Notes: a model not told the origin generated them from the sequence alone. Shown: positions 1 to 9,118, counted from the stretch's first letter. The stretch: DNA of 64,000 nt from JABMRP01 sp964444795 (GCA_964444795.1 CAYUIQ010000007.1:1-64000); one strand, 5' to 3'. Program-made: numbers and translations.

Positions 1-88
1 AGGTTTCGAGTTTTTTCATGCAATTAACGTGAAGGGGTCGCTTCGTTAAGGGCTAACCGACGAGGATCGCTCCTTCGCCCAAGCCCTG

Positions 89-346
89 TTGATCGAGGCC
101 AGCAGGGCCAGCAAGTCGATGCGCTGGATTGAGGGAATCTACCTAACTGCCTACATGAAGACCCAAGCGTACGGCGCCAATGCGGTGACGACCCTCCATA
201 CGCTCATGAAGCTTAGCCTCAAGCGTGGGCTCCGGAGCCAGGACGACTCCTCGAAGATATACCGGTACGTCAAGGAAACGTTGAAATGGAAATGGCGAAG
301 TGTATTTGTCGAACGGCAGTTGACCGGTGAGTATACGGGTTATTGA
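89..346 (+). CDS. doubtful small ORF, unknown
   Basis: An 85-codon open frame whose product is rich in Lys, Arg and Ser and shows no motif I recognise, no signal peptide and no membrane segment. No clear ribosome site precedes it. Its base composition is less GC-rich than the genes to the right, and it lies just upstream of a decayed response-regulator tail, so it may be part of the same decayed DNA rather than a gene. Bases 1-88 hold nothing I can name. Confidence 0.2.
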   Translation: MIEASRASKSMRWIEGIYLTAYMKTQAYGANAVTTLHTLMKLSLKRGLRSQDDSSKIYRYVKETLKWKWRSVFVERQLTGEYTGY

Positions 347-359
347 CGAGGCAAGATCG

Positions 360-536
360 TTTGGGCTGCAACTGACAGTTTCCCATGCTAACGCACCGAC
401 CCTAAGGAAGCATCTTGGGCGCTAGGGTAACGACTACACGACCAAGCCAATTGACCGCAAGAAATTGATTTCTATTGCAGCCGAATACGCCTCTCGGCAA
501 GAACTCCACAAGGGCAGTGATGCCCCAGTAGCTTAA
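360..536 (+). pseudogene. relic of a response-regulator receiver domain (3' end)
   Basis: Read in the frame that stops at 534-536, the sequence gives an Ala-Asn-Ala tripeptide and then DYTTKPIDRKKL, the typical last strand and helix of CheY-like receiver domains with the conserved Lys-Pro. A TAG at 423-425 interrupts the stretch where family members have Ala-Gly-Cys-Asp before DYxTKP. The phospho-acceptor Asp and the acidic pocket are not found upstream. What is seen is only the C-terminal third, already broken, so it is called a relic. Identification rests on the motif; no partner kinase is in the window. Confidence 0.5.
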
Positions 537-550
537 GTGCGGTCGGACTC

Positions 551-690
551 CCTCAAGCCGCTGGGGCGGGCATCAGACTTCCGTAACCCCTGCCAGAAAC
601 GCAGTTCTGCGTGGGCCAGTTCGGCGAGAAAGGGTGATTTCACTCGCCAGGGGGGGCTCCGTCAGCCGATGAACTCGGCGGGCCGAGGGT
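551..690 (+). repeat. dispersed repeat R1, degenerate 3'-half copy
   Basis: Matches the right-hand half of the R1 repeat (the part starting cgtaacccctgccagaaacg), with more substitutions than the copies at 5.3 and 15.3 kb and without their last part. It lies just 3' of the minus-strand WD40 gene, as other copies lie just 3' of minus-strand genes. Confidence 0.6.
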
Positions 691-712
691 CCAGACCAGG
701 AGGGCAGCCGGT

Positions 713-2269
713 TCAAGGAGCCTCGGGTGTTACTGGCTCGCGCGATTCGGGGTGAAGTGTCCAGATTCGGGTTTCGTTGTGAGGCCCCACGGTGATGAGC
801 TTCCCATCCGGTGAAAACGTCACGTCTCGGATAGGGCCATGACCACCTCTCCAGTAGACCAATCGTGTCATGCTGGCCATGTCCCAGAGCACTATTTCGC
901 CCATGAACGGATTCTCGCTGCCACCGGCGGTTACAAGGGTCTTTCCGTCGTGTGAGAAGGCCACGGAATGCACCTTCCCCGTGTGCTCCTCAATCGTCTT
1001 GATCTCCTTTCTCTTACCTAAGTCCCAGAGCATGACGTGTTTGGCGCCGCCAGACGCAAGAATCTTGGCATCGGGAGAGAATGCCAGAGTGGTGATGTTT
1101 GACGCCCAGTGATTTAGTACGAAAGATCTCAGTTCGTTACCGTCCAGGTTCTCCCAGACGAACACCTGCCCCGTCTCCGTTCCTGCCGCCACCGTATTTC
1201 CCAAAGGTGAGAACTCGACGGATACCATGATCGAGCCCGGAGCAGGCAGGCGATTAACGGGATCTGTCGAAGCGCTGACGGCATCCCACAGCATGAGCGT
1301 ATCCGTACCATGCACGGAGGCAAGGCGTTGGCCGTCGGGCGCGAGGGAGAACGCACCGGCATGAAGCCCGTGCAGAAGGACCTTTTCCTCCTGCCCACTC
1401 TCGACGTTCCGCCACTCGAATTTCGTGTCCCGCGAACAAATTAGGCTCCGGCTATCCGGCGTAAACTGAATCATGGCGCGCGGTGCCCTAATACCGTTGC
1501 TCTCAATTGATGTGATGTGATCGAGAGTGTGCAAGCTCCTGACCGAGACGTTACCGCCCCGCGACAGGGTGCCGAGCATCGTGGCCAGACGATTACCGTC
1601 GGGTGAGACAGCCACCCAACCCGGCTCGCTTCTGTGAAAGATTGCGGATTCAAGACGAAGGAAATCGCGGTCGGAATTTACTTCCGGCATGTCTTCCTGC
1701 GGGCTTGCTATCAAGCGAGAGAGGTCCCAGAGTCTTATCGAGTTGCAGTCCGCGGCCGTAGCCAGTGTGCCATCCTTGGGGGAAATGGCGACTGAGCCGA
1801 TCATGCCCCAGTCGGCATGAATCTCACGAATCAGCCGTCCTTCTTTTAGATCCCAGATTCTGACAGCCTGCTCATAGTCTCCGGTCACGAGTGTCTTGCC
1901 ATCGGGGGAGAGCGCCATCGAAAATATGTAGGATCGATGACAACCGAGCGTTCTTAAGGCGACACCCTTTTGCACATCCCAGATCTTGATCGTCTTATCC
2001 CCGCTTGCTGATACAAGGGTCGCGCCGCCCGGTGCAAAAGCCAGCCACGTTACCCACTTTGTATGGCCTCGAAGAGTCGACCGAACGTGCCTCGCACTTA
2101 AGTCCCACAAGACAATTCGTCCGTCCATGTGCGATGTGGCCAGAGTTCCGCCGTCGGGAGAAAACGCAACACTGATCGCATGCTCTGCCAAAGGAGTCTC
2201 GTCCCCCCCACCGAAGAACTGAAGTCGGCACTCACTTCGGCGACCGGCTCCCCCGTCGCCGTGTTCCAC
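713..2269 (-). CDS. WD40 beta-propeller part of a frameshifted kinase-WD40 protein
   Basis: Encodes eleven WD40 blades, each with an FSPDG-like turn and a closing LWD or IWD about 40 residues apart. Homologous reading starts only near 2209; the ATG at 2269 lies in a region better read in the kinase frame. The preceding kinase frame holds three more blades and stops abruptly; 3 + 11 gives 14 blades, two seven-bladed propellers, so these two frames were almost certainly one gene. The frames meet at a run of seven C (G on the coding strand) at 2203-2209; eight would restore one protein of about 1,200 residues. As a separate product it would be a cytoplasmic or periplasmic scaffold with no catalytic domain; I infer it is the extracytoplasmic sensor part of the kinase. 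Confidence 0.75.
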   Translation of the reverse strand: MEHGDGGAGRRSECRLQFFGGGDETPLAEHAISVAFSPDGGTLATSHMDGRIVLWDLSARHVRSTLRGHTKWVTWLAFAPGGATLVSASGDKTIKIWDVQKGVALRTLGCHRSYIFSMALSPDGKTLVTGDYEQAVRIWDLKEGRLIREIHADWGMIGSVAISPKDGTLATAADCNSIRLWDLSRLIASPQEDMPEVNSDRDFLRLESAIFHRSEPGWVAVSPDGNRLATMLGTLSRGGNVSVRSLHTLDHITSIESNGIRAPRAMIQFTPDSRSLICSRDTKFEWRNVESGQEEKVLLHGLHAGAFSLAPDGQRLASVHGTDTLMLWDAVSASTDPVNRLPAPGSIMVSVEFSPLGNTVAAGTETGQVFVWENLDGNELRSFVLNHWASNITTLAFSPDAKILASGGAKHVMLWDLGKRKEIKTIEEHTGKVHSVAFSHDGKTLVTAGGSENPFMGEIVLWDMASMTRLVYWRGGHGPIRDVTFSPDGKLITVGPHNETRIWTLHPESREPVTPEAP

Positions 2270-4236
2270 AGGAAGACTTTCTGGTCCCTTCCCGCCGAGG
2301 CAAGAGTGCCTCCGTCTGGTGAAAAGGCAACGCCGAGAACGTCGTCGGTGTGACCCTTCAAGACCCGGTGTTGGATTCGAGCATTGACGTCCCAGAGCCT
2401 AACTGTCTCGTCATTGCTTGAAGAGGCCAGGAGCTTGCCGTCCGGGGAGAAGGCCATTCGAACGATTCCCTTCTCATGGCCTTCAAGGCGAGCAACTTCC
2501 TGCCACTTCGTACCGTCGTGTTTTCGAAGCCGCACGATTCCATCCGGTCCCCCCGTCGCCAGCAATTCCCCGTCTGGAGAAAAGGCAACTGCGCTGGACT
2601 GCCACGACACCTTCGTGACAATCTCCTCAAGCGGCATGGGTTGGGGGGCCATCGGCACGCGAGTGACAGCGTTGTTGCGTACCTTAATGGTACGCGGACA
2701 CTGGGCAGATACTCGCCCCGTACCACGGAGATGCACAGTACCGTTGCGCTTCCATTGGACTTCGACCTCCCACGGACCCTCCGGTAGCGCTAAACTGGTT
2801 TTTCCAGTTGCCTCGACGGTCCGGTCTATTTCTCCGTTCCGGACGACGACACAAAACGCCTGAATTCCCGACGAATGCTTCGCAATGTCGACAACGAGCG
2901 CCCCATGCGGGGGCGGGGGAGGAACGACCGTGGTTCCCGGGCGCCACAGAAACAGCCAAAAGGCCAAGCCGGCAATCACCACGAGAGCCAGCGCAGCCAT
3001 TGTGCCGACCAGCAGGCGTCGTCTCGACGCCAGACGCGGATTGGGCAGTCGTCTGCGATTAGGAGGGCTCAGCAGGGTTGGGGAAGAATCCCGCCCTTGG
3101 AGTCGGGCCAGATGGTCGCCGAGATATTGAGCAGTCTCTTCGGCCGTCTGGATTCGATCCGCGGCGTCCTTAGCCAAGAGGCGGTGGATGATTTCGACCA
3201 GCCAGTCGGGGATGTTCGGGTTGGTCTCCTGGATCCGGCGTGGCGTGTCGTCGCAGACACGGCGGATGGCTTTGATAGCACTCTCGGCACGAAACGGCGA
3301 ATGGCCGGTACACGTGGCGTAGAGCACGCATCCCAGGCTGAACAGATCGCTCCGCTGATCGATCGGTTCGTCGCCCGCCTGCTCCGGTGACATGTATTGT
3401 GGCGTGCCGGCCACCACGCCGGTCTTGGTAATCTGGGCGTCGTCCACGGCTCGGGCGAGGCCGAAATCGGTGATCTTCACCCGCTCGACCCCGTTTTCCA
3501 GTAAGATATTGCTCGGCTTGATGTCGCGATGCACGAGTCCCTGGGCATGGGCGGCGGCTAGGCCCGAGGCCGCCTGCATCCCGATGCGGAGAATCTCCTC
3601 GACCTTGAGCGGTCCCGTCGCTGTGATTCGGCCTTCCAGCGACATGCCGAAAATGTATTCCATGACAATAAACGGTAGTCCCTTGGCCTCGTCAATGGCG
3701 TGAATGGCGACGACGTGATCGTGGGTGACCGCCGCCATTTTCTGGGCTTCCCGCAAGAACCGTCGCCTTGCCGAGACGGTCGACGCCCACTGGGGACTGA
3801 GCACCTTGATTGCCACAAAGCGATTGAGTCGCGGATCGTGGCCCTTGAGCACGATGCCCATACCCCCCTGGCCGACAACCTCGGTGATTTCGTAGTCGCC
3901 AAGCCGGCCCAACTCGTGGGGCTGCCTGGGCGGATCAAGGAAATCGAGCGAGAGCTCCGACCCCCGGCCTGGTTCGGCTGCGGTTGTTGTCGGATGGGGT
4001 AGAGTAAGATTCTCGATCAACTCCTTGAGCTTCGCAGGAGCCGATACATCGGGAGCTGTTTCCTCTGCGGCTCTGGCAGGTAATTTGAGTTGGCCGGCCA
4101 GCTCCTCCAAACGGGTGCGGCAGGCGTCACACGATTCCAAGTGCGTGGAGATCGCGTCTTGGTTCGACTCGATTGAGTCACCGGAGAGCAACTGCTTCAG
4201 CCGAGACGTGTCCGGGCAACTGGATTTCTCACTCAT
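2098..4236 (-). CDS. membrane Ser/Thr protein kinase with anti-sigma-type zinc finger and WD40 blades
   Basis: Start chosen at 4236 because a GGGGGAG site lies just upstream and an anti-sigma-type zinc finger (His32, Cys36, Cys39) begins soon after; the frame is open further upstream but into the sigma gene. Kinase domain about 113-375: GQGGMG at 122-127, Lys144, HRDIKPSN at 236-243, DFG at 257-259, SPE at 283-285, so all catalytic elements are present. One membrane segment at about 409-430 follows, then a periplasmic part with three WD40 blades. The last ~30 codons are out-of-frame read-through past a G7 run. Twenty bases separate it from the ECF sigma gene, and the zinc finger suggests it holds or phosphorylates that sigma factor; this pairing is a known planctomycete arrangement, the mechanism here is inferred. 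Confidence 0.88.
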   Translation of the reverse strand: MSEKSSCPDTSRLKQLLSGDSIESNQDAISTHLESCDACRTRLEELAGQLKLPARAAEETAPDVSAPAKLKELIENLTLPHPTTTAAEPGRGSELSLDFLDPPRQPHELGRLGDYEITEVVGQGGMGIVLKGHDPRLNRFVAIKVLSPQWASTVSARRRFLREAQKMAAVTHDHVVAIHAIDEAKGLPFIVMEYIFGMSLEGRITATGPLKVEEILRIGMQAASGLAAAHAQGLVHRDIKPSNILLENGVERVKITDFGLARAVDDAQITKTGVVAGTPQYMSPEQAGDEPIDQRSDLFSLGCVLYATCTGHSPFRAESAIKAIRRVCDDTPRRIQETNPNIPDWLVEIIHRLLAKDAADRIQTAEETAQYLGDHLARLQGRDSSPTLLSPPNRRRLPNPRLASRRRLLVGTMAALALVVIAGLAFWLFLWRPGTTVVPPPPPHGALVVDIAKHSSGIQAFCVVVRNGEIDRTVEATGKTSLALPEGPWEVEVQWKRNGTVHLRGTGRVSAQCPRTIKVRNNAVTRVPMAPQPMPLEEIVTKVSWQSSAVAFSPDGELLATGGPDGIVRLRKHDGTKWQEVARLEGHEKGIVRMAFSPDGKLLASSSNDETVRLWDVNARIQHRVLKGHTDDVLGVAFSPDGGTLASAGRDQKVFLWNTATGEPVAEVSADFSSSVGGTRLLWQSMRSVLRFLPTAELWPHRTWTDELSCGT

Positions 4237-4256
4237 GACGACTCCCCCGCGTGCTG

Positions 4257-4847
4257 TTAGTCCTCGTACTCTCGAATGGCCTCTTTCAGCCTCGCTGTAA
4301 CGCGACACTTAGCGATGTACACGGCTCCCTCGCTGATGCCGAGCGACTGGGCGACCGTTTTGGTGTCCTTGCCCTCAACACAGGTCTGCCAAAAGGCGCT
4401 CCACGTGGACTGCTTGAAATGGTCGCGGATCTGATCGGCCGCCCAGCGGAAGACACTCTGCCGATAGTCTTGCTCCCAGGCGGCTTCTCCATCGGTACTT
4501 GCGGATATCTGCTCGATGTGCTCATGGACCCCCGTGTCGCCGCTGCCATGAACTTCTCGCCCTCGACGGGCTCGAAAGTCGGACAGCCGGCTCCGCGTGA
4601 CGGTCATTAGCCAGCCGCGAAATGAGCCCTTGCTCCGCTCACACTGAAAGCCGTCAATGGATCGGGCGACGGAGCGAAAAACGTCCTGCGTGACGTCTGC
4701 CGCGTCGGCGTCCTGCACCCCTGAGCGAACAACGAATCTGTAGACCACGGGCATATAGATTTCGACAAACTCCTTCCATGCTCGACCGTCCTGGCGGTCT
4801 TTGAGCTTGGCGATCAAGGTCATTCGAGTTGCGTTCAAATTGTCCAT
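4257..4847 (-). CDS. ECF-type RNA polymerase sigma factor (kinase-associated)
   Basis: About 196 residues from the ATG at 4847, the start that fits ECF length; the frame stays open to 5030 but that extension has no sigma features. Region 2 includes the DAADVTQDVFRSV helix (core-binding and -10 recognition) and region 4 the helix-turn-helix SLGISEGAVYIAKCRVTARL near the C-terminus, with a Gly-Trp-Leu stretch in the linker. It directs RNA polymerase to a regulon and is co-transcribed with the kinase-WD40 gene 20 bases downstream, which carries an anti-sigma-like zinc finger. Jogler-type ECF sigma/STPK pairs are typical of planctomycetes. Target promoters cannot be read from the window. Confidence 0.88.
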   Translation of the reverse strand: MDNLNATRMTLIAKLKDRQDGRAWKEFVEIYMPVVYRFVVRSGVQDADAADVTQDVFRSVARSIDGFQCERSKGSFRGWLMTVTRSRLSDFRARRGREVHGSGDTGVHEHIEQISASTDGEAAWEQDYRQSVFRWAADQIRDHFKQSTWSAFWQTCVEGKDTKTVAQSLGISEGAVYIAKCRVTARLKEAIREYED

Positions 4848-5265
4848 CGGAATCTCGTCCCAGGAGTTAACACGGTCCGCGAAGCGGAAACCTTTCACGG
4901 CGTACGAATGTTTTTCTCGGTACCGCGCAGGCTTTCGGTTTCGCGGGCAATCGGACGCCGCTTTCCGGCCGGAGTTTCTGCGAAGCGAGTCTTCACACAA
5001 CATGTTGCCGTTTCCGCACTTCGGACGCAAGCCGGGGTGCTCAAACCAGCGCCGTTATCACTTCCGTTTGAGTGAGAGCAGCACGTGAGGCGAATTTGCC
5101 TTTGTGGGCCGAGGGAATCGCTCTCTCTCGGGTGGCGCCGAGAAACCTCCAAGAACTTCCTCAGTGTCCCGGCATTCCGGGCCGGCCGGCTCGCGTGATC
5201 AGCAACCGTCCTCCGTCGGCAGATCAAGATCTGCGGGTTGCATCAGGAACGTGGCGTGTGAGAAG

Positions 5266-5526
5266 TGGCTGCGGGCCAATGAGAGATGGTGCCCCATAAT
5301 CCGCCCAGCAATCTCTCCTGCCCTTGCTGCGCGTGGGCCAGAATCCTGGATGAGGTCTATGGGGTGCTGAGTGCCTTTTTCCGCAACCGCCGCCAGAAAC
5401 GGCGTCCTGCGTGGGGCATTTCGGCGAGGAAAGGTGGCTCTACCCGCCGGCGGGGTATACGAGCAAAGGAAGCGAATCGGTTGCGGCTTGGCAGCCCCGG
5501 GGTGTGCGTGACTCCGATGAGTGATT
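5266..5526 (+). repeat. dispersed repeat R1, full copy
   Basis: About 260 bases. From 5405 to 5525 it is identical, as far as I can align by eye, to 15360-15480. Its left half (ccgcccagcaatctctcctg onward) is shared with the copies at 9.2, 12.2 and 15.25 kb. Its first bases (gtggctgcgggccaa) are shared with the repeat at 25.1 kb. It lies in the 847-base gap between the sigma gene and the sugar kinase; the remainder, 4848-5265 and 5527-5694, shows no gene and presumably holds the sigma promoter. Copies have no terminal inverted repeats, no ORF that is conserved and all face the same way. Confidence 0.85.
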
Positions 5527-5694
5527 CCCCCCAGTAGGCTAATGAACGTGCGTCACGTAGGACGTGATCTGACCCTTGGCTGTGGTATGGTCGGTTTCGG
5601 TGTGGCTGTGGAGCGACCACCGGGAAAAGATCCCAGGGATGCGTTTTTTCAGGCTGCGGAGACCACCATGGCCGAAGATTCTGTCTCCGATCGT

Positions 5695-6639
5695 TCATCG
5701 GGCTGCTTCTGCTCGAGCCAGCTTGACGGCCCCCATCACCGGCTGTGCGATGCTTCTGGTGGGAGCCGGGTCGAGTTGAATCGCGTGCAGCCGGGAAACC
5801 AGCCGGCTTCGCAGCCGCTCGGCACCGAGCAACGCGCCGCCGGCCAAGACGAGGGGAAACGTTGCCGAGGAAAACTCCAGCCCTCGGGCAACGGCCGCAA
5901 CCATCGCCGCCAAGTCTTCCGCCGCACGATCCACGATCTCTTCCGCCGCCAAGTCTCCCTCGGCGGCCGCCTTGGTGACCTCGTCGGCCAACGAGGCCAG
6001 CCGGGCGCGATGCGCGGCCATCCCATACACCGAGCCTACGAGGTCCTCAGGTCGACGAAGATCCAGCCGATCAAGAAATGCTTGCAGAAGCCGCGTCCCC
6101 GGGCCGCGTCCGTCGGCCGCTTTGGCCGCCGCTCGCAGACCGGCAACGACCATCGCGTAGGCGCTCCCTTCGTCGCCAAAGAGGTAGCCCCATCCTCCTG
6201 CCCGGGCTGTCTGGCCGTCGCGCCCCTGGCCGAAGCAAAGCGATCCGGTGCCGCAAATCAACGCGGCTCCCCAACCTTCCGGAGTCCCGGCAGCGAGAAC
6301 CGGGAGCGCATCGTTGACGATGCGAAAGCGCCGTGCCAATTGCCGCTTGACAGCCCAGCGCTGGAACACCTGACGATTCCCCTGGCGGTCGGAACCGGCC
6401 AGTGCGAGAACCGCGGCAGCAACCGATCCCGCCACGCCGCCGCAATCCTCGAAGGCCGCGTCGATGGCGGCGTTGAGATTCTCGATTGCCGCATCGACCC
6501 CCACGGCCTGGACATTCGCCGGCCCGGCCCAGCCGCGGCCCACGATGGACGATTCCTCCTCGCCGGCGCGCCGGGCAAGCCAAGCGGCCGTCTTCGTGCC
6601 GCCGCCGTCGATTCCTAAGACCAGATCGTCACTTCGCAT
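5695..6639 (-). CDS. BadF/BadG-family ATPase, probable N-acetylglucosamine/MurNAc kinase
   Basis: 314 residues from ATG 6639, which overlaps the end of murQ by 11 bases (translational coupling); the longer frame has no support. N-terminal ATP phosphate loop GIDGGGTKT, central CGTGS and GDEGSAY motifs and a C-terminal AGGAL segment are those of the ASKHA sugar-kinase fold of the BadF/GlcNAc-kinase branch. In this branch the substrate is an amino sugar, and being coupled to MurQ it most likely phosphorylates GlcNAc or MurNAc released from cell-wall turnover. Cytoplasmic, no signal peptide. The exact sugar cannot be told from sequence. Confidence 0.85.
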   Translation of the reverse strand: MRSDDLVLGIDGGGTKTAAWLARRAGEEESSIVGRGWAGPANVQAVGVDAAIENLNAAIDAAFEDCGGVAGSVAAAVLALAGSDRQGNRQVFQRWAVKRQLARRFRIVNDALPVLAAGTPEGWGAALICGTGSLCFGQGRDGQTARAGGWGYLFGDEGSAYAMVVAGLRAAAKAADGRGPGTRLLQAFLDRLDLRRPEDLVGSVYGMAAHRARLASLADEVTKAAAEGDLAAEEIVDRAAEDLAAMVAAVARGLEFSSATFPLVLAGGALLGAERLRSRLVSRLHAIQLDPAPTRSIAQPVMGAVKLARAEAAR

Positions 6640-7528
6640 CGCGCTGTAACGCCCGGCGGAGGTGCCCGCCGGCCTGTTCGAGTCGCTTTCGAGATTCCCC
6701 GGGTGTGACCCCGTGGAGATGAGATACAATGGCCGTTTTTAATTCCCCGTCACACTGGGCCAGCAGCTTCTGGGACTCGGTCTCCGTCAACCCGGTCAAG
6801 GCCGACACGATGCGACAAGATCGGTCAATGAGCTTGTTGTTCGTTGCCCGCAGGTCGACCATCAGGTTGCCGTACGTCTTGCCCAGCAGAACCATGGCCC
6901 CGGTGGAGAGTATGTTGAGGACCATCTTGGTGGCGGTGCCGGCTTTCATTCGGGTGGAACCGCTAATGACTTCGGGTCCGACGACGGGAGTAATTGTCAA
7001 ATCGGAGCAGTCGGCCAGTTTCGCGTCCTCGTTGCAGCTTAGGCCGACGGCAAACGTCCCCAGCGACTGAGCGTAACCAAGCCCTCCCAATACGTACGGT
7101 GTGCGGCCGCTGGTAGCGATCCCGACCAGGGCGTCCTTCTCGCAAAGCCCAATCGTCTTCAAGTCGTCGACGGCCGATTGGGGGACGTCCTCGGCTCCCT
7201 CGACGGACTGAAACATCGCCGAGCGTCCGCCGGCGATGACACCCACGACCTGATCTGGATGGGCGCTGAAAGTGGGCGGGCACTCGGCCGCGTCAAGCAC
7301 CCCCAGACGGCCCGAGGTGCCCGCCCCCAGATAGATCAACCGCCCGCCGCGGCGGAGGCGCTGGGCAATCACCTCGATCGCCCGGGCAATGGCCTCGCGC
7401 TGTCGTCCCACGGCCGCGGCGACGGTGGCGTCCTCGGAGTTCATCAAGCCGACGATCTCCGCGGGGCTCAGAGTATCGATCGCCTCGGAGGCCGGGTTTC
7501 GTTCTTCGGTGGTGAGCTTGTGGGGCAT
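6629..7528 (-). CDS. murQ: N-acetylmuramic acid 6-phosphate etherase
   Basis: 299 residues from ATG 7528, the normal MurQ length; the 13 upstream codons are dropped. It cleaves the lactyl ether of MurNAc-6-phosphate to GlcNAc-6-phosphate and D-lactate in peptidoglycan recycling. The sequence has the SIS-fold signatures of the family: TEERNP at the N-terminus, LGAGTSGRLGVLDAAECPPT, the GGR...SVEGAED stretch and the C-terminal helical segment. It overlaps the sugar kinase gene downstream and is divergent from a sodium:solute symporter, giving a compact amino-sugar uptake and recycling cluster. This supports that the organism makes or scavenges peptidoglycan. Confidence 0.95.
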   Translation of the reverse strand: MPHKLTTEERNPASEAIDTLSPAEIVGLMNSEDATVAAAVGRQREAIARAIEVIAQRLRRGGRLIYLGAGTSGRLGVLDAAECPPTFSAHPDQVVGVIAGGRSAMFQSVEGAEDVPQSAVDDLKTIGLCEKDALVGIATSGRTPYVLGGLGYAQSLGTFAVGLSCNEDAKLADCSDLTITPVVGPEVISGSTRMKAGTATKMVLNILSTGAMVLLGKTYGNLMVDLRATNNKLIDRSCRIVSALTGLTETESQKLLAQCDGELKTAIVSHLHGVTPGESRKRLEQAGGHLRRALQRDAK

Positions 7529-7594
7529 AGGAGTTGCACACAACGTGTCAAGCGGTGAGAATATCATATCTCAATCGACCGCGGAACCCAAGCC
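7529..7594. promoter_or_regulatory. divergent control region murQ / symporter
   Basis: Only 66 bases separate the two divergent starts, so both promoters must lie here or overlap the coding ends. An AT-rich patch (gagaatatcatatctc, 7556-7571) stands out in otherwise GC-rich DNA and could hold a -10 element or operator; I see no convincing -35 box or perfect palindrome. Confidence 0.35.
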
Positions 7595-9118
7595 ATGCAT
7601 CTGGAAATCGACAACATCGACGCGGCGATTCTCGTGGCCTACCTGCTGGCAGTTGCCCTGCTGGGCATCCGGCTGGGCCGCGGCCAGCGCGACGTCTCGG
7701 CGTATTTGCTGGGAGGTAGGGATCTGCCCTGGTGGGCCGTGCTCTTCTCGATTGTCGCCACCGAGACCAGCACGGTGACATTCTTGAGCATTCCGGCACT
7801 GGCTTTCAATCCCGAAGGCGGGAATCTGCTGTTTCTGCAGTTGACCTTGGGCTACATCGTGGGGCGATTCGTCGTCGTCTTCCTGTTCTTGCCGCACTAC
7901 TTCCGCGGCAACCTGTTTACCGCCTACCAGGTTCTCGATCACCGCTTCGGGGGCGCCACCAAGCAGACTGCCTCGCTGCTGTTCATCGCCACGCGCAACT
8001 TGGCCGACGGCCTGCGGCTGTTTCTGACCGCCCTTGTGCTGGAACAGGTTCTGGGGCTGGATCTCTGGGTATGCGCGGTCGCGATCGGGATCGTCACCAT
8101 CCTGTATACCTTTGCCGGAGGCATGAAGTCGGTCGTCTGGAACGACTGTATCCAGTTCGTGGTCTACGTCGCCGGGGCAGTGCTGGCCCTGATCATGATC
8201 GTCGCCTTTGTCGGTGCCCGCTCCACGGAGTCCTGGAGTCTGTGGAGCGACGTTCCTCGCGGATGGGAGACCTTAACCGAGTATGCCCGGCAGCACGATA
8301 AGTTCCGGTTGTTCGATTTCAGCTTCGATCTCAGTTCTCCCTACACTTTCTGGTCGGGCCTGTTGGGCGGCCTTTTCGTGGCCCTGGCTACGCACGGTAC
8401 GGATCAACTGATGGTCCAGCGGTACCTCAGTGCCGGTAGCCCGAAAGCCGCCCGTCGCGCCCTGGCCCTCAGTGGCTTTGTCGTCTGTGGGCAATTCGCC
8501 CTGTTTTTGCTGATCGGCGTAGGGCTGGCCTGTTTCTACAACGTCTTTCCACCCCAGGAGTCTTTCCAGAGAAACGATCAGGTGTTTTCCGCGTTCATTG
8601 TGGATTATCTCCCCGTGGGGGTGGTCGGGATCATCTTGGCGGCTGTGTTCTCTGCGGCCATGTCGACGCTCTCCAGTTCGCTCAACTCGTCGGCGGCCGC
8701 GGCAGTCAACGACCTCTATCTGCCCCAGCGCCCAATCGAGCCTTCGCCGCAGCATCTTCTTTGGGTGAGCCGCGGCCTGACCGTGTTCTTCGGCGTCGTC
8801 CAAATCGGTATCGCCATCGCCGGGCAGATCCTCGTCGACAACGTCGTGGAAGGCGTGATGACTATCGCCACCTTCACCACCGGCGTTATCTTGGGTGTCT
8901 TCTTCCTCGGAGTGCTTACCAGACACGTCACCCAGACGGCGGCTTTGATCGGGCTACTCGTGGGACTGGCCGCCATGGGGCTGATTGTCTCCACCACCGC
9001 CTTGGCCTGGCCGTGGTACGCCGTCGTCGGATCCTCGATCACGTTCGCCGCCGGCCTTGCCGCGGCTGCCCTGCCGCCAGGACAAAGACGGCAGTCCCAG
9101 CCTCGTTGGGTCAGTTAG
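7595..9118 (+). CDS. sodium:solute symporter (SSS family)
   Basis: 507 residues with about 13 hydrophobic segments and the SSS landmarks: GGRDLPWW after the first helix, the ATETSTVTF stretch near the start, FAGGMKSVVWND in the middle and the FSAAMSTLSSSLNS sodium-site helix. It takes up a solute with Na+ across the inner membrane. Divergent from murQ and the BadF-type kinase, so the substrate is plausibly a sugar or amino sugar (inferred from context only). The C-terminus is short and positively charged. The R1 repeat copy follows directly after the stop. Confidence 0.9.
   Translation: MHLEIDNIDAAILVAYLLAVALLGIRLGRGQRDVSAYLLGGRDLPWWAVLFSIVATETSTVTFLSIPALAFNPEGGNLLFLQLTLGYIVGRFVVVFLFLPHYFRGNLFTAYQVLDHRFGGATKQTASLLFIATRNLADGLRLFLTALVLEQVLGLDLWVCAVAIGIVTILYTFAGGMKSVVWNDCIQFVVYVAGAVLALIMIVAFVGARSTESWSLWSDVPRGWETLTEYARQHDKFRLFDFSFDLSSPYTFWSGLLGGLFVALATHGTDQLMVQRYLSAGSPKAARRALALSGFVVCGQFALFLLIGVGLACFYNVFPPQESFQRNDQVFSAFIVDYLPVGVVGIILAAVFSAAMSTLSSSLNSSAAAAVNDLYLPQRPIEPSPQHLLWVSRGLTVFFGVVQIGIAIAGQILVDNVVEGVMTIATFTTGVILGVFFLGVLTRHVTQTAALIGLLVGLAAMGLIVSTTALAWPWYAVVGSSITFAAGLAAAALPPGQRRQSQPRWVS

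Noticed and set aside
713..2269. programmed frameshift as the default explanation
   Set aside because: A G7 run is possible slip DNA, but no stimulating hairpin was recognised, and a one-base error or mutation is simpler.
4848..5030. 61-residue N-terminal extension of the first sigma factor
   Set aside because: Not sigma-like, Arg/Ser-rich, and ATG 4847 gives the usual ECF length.
5286..5537. protein-coding frame inside R1
   Set aside because: Frame is not kept between copies; changes are not codon-like.
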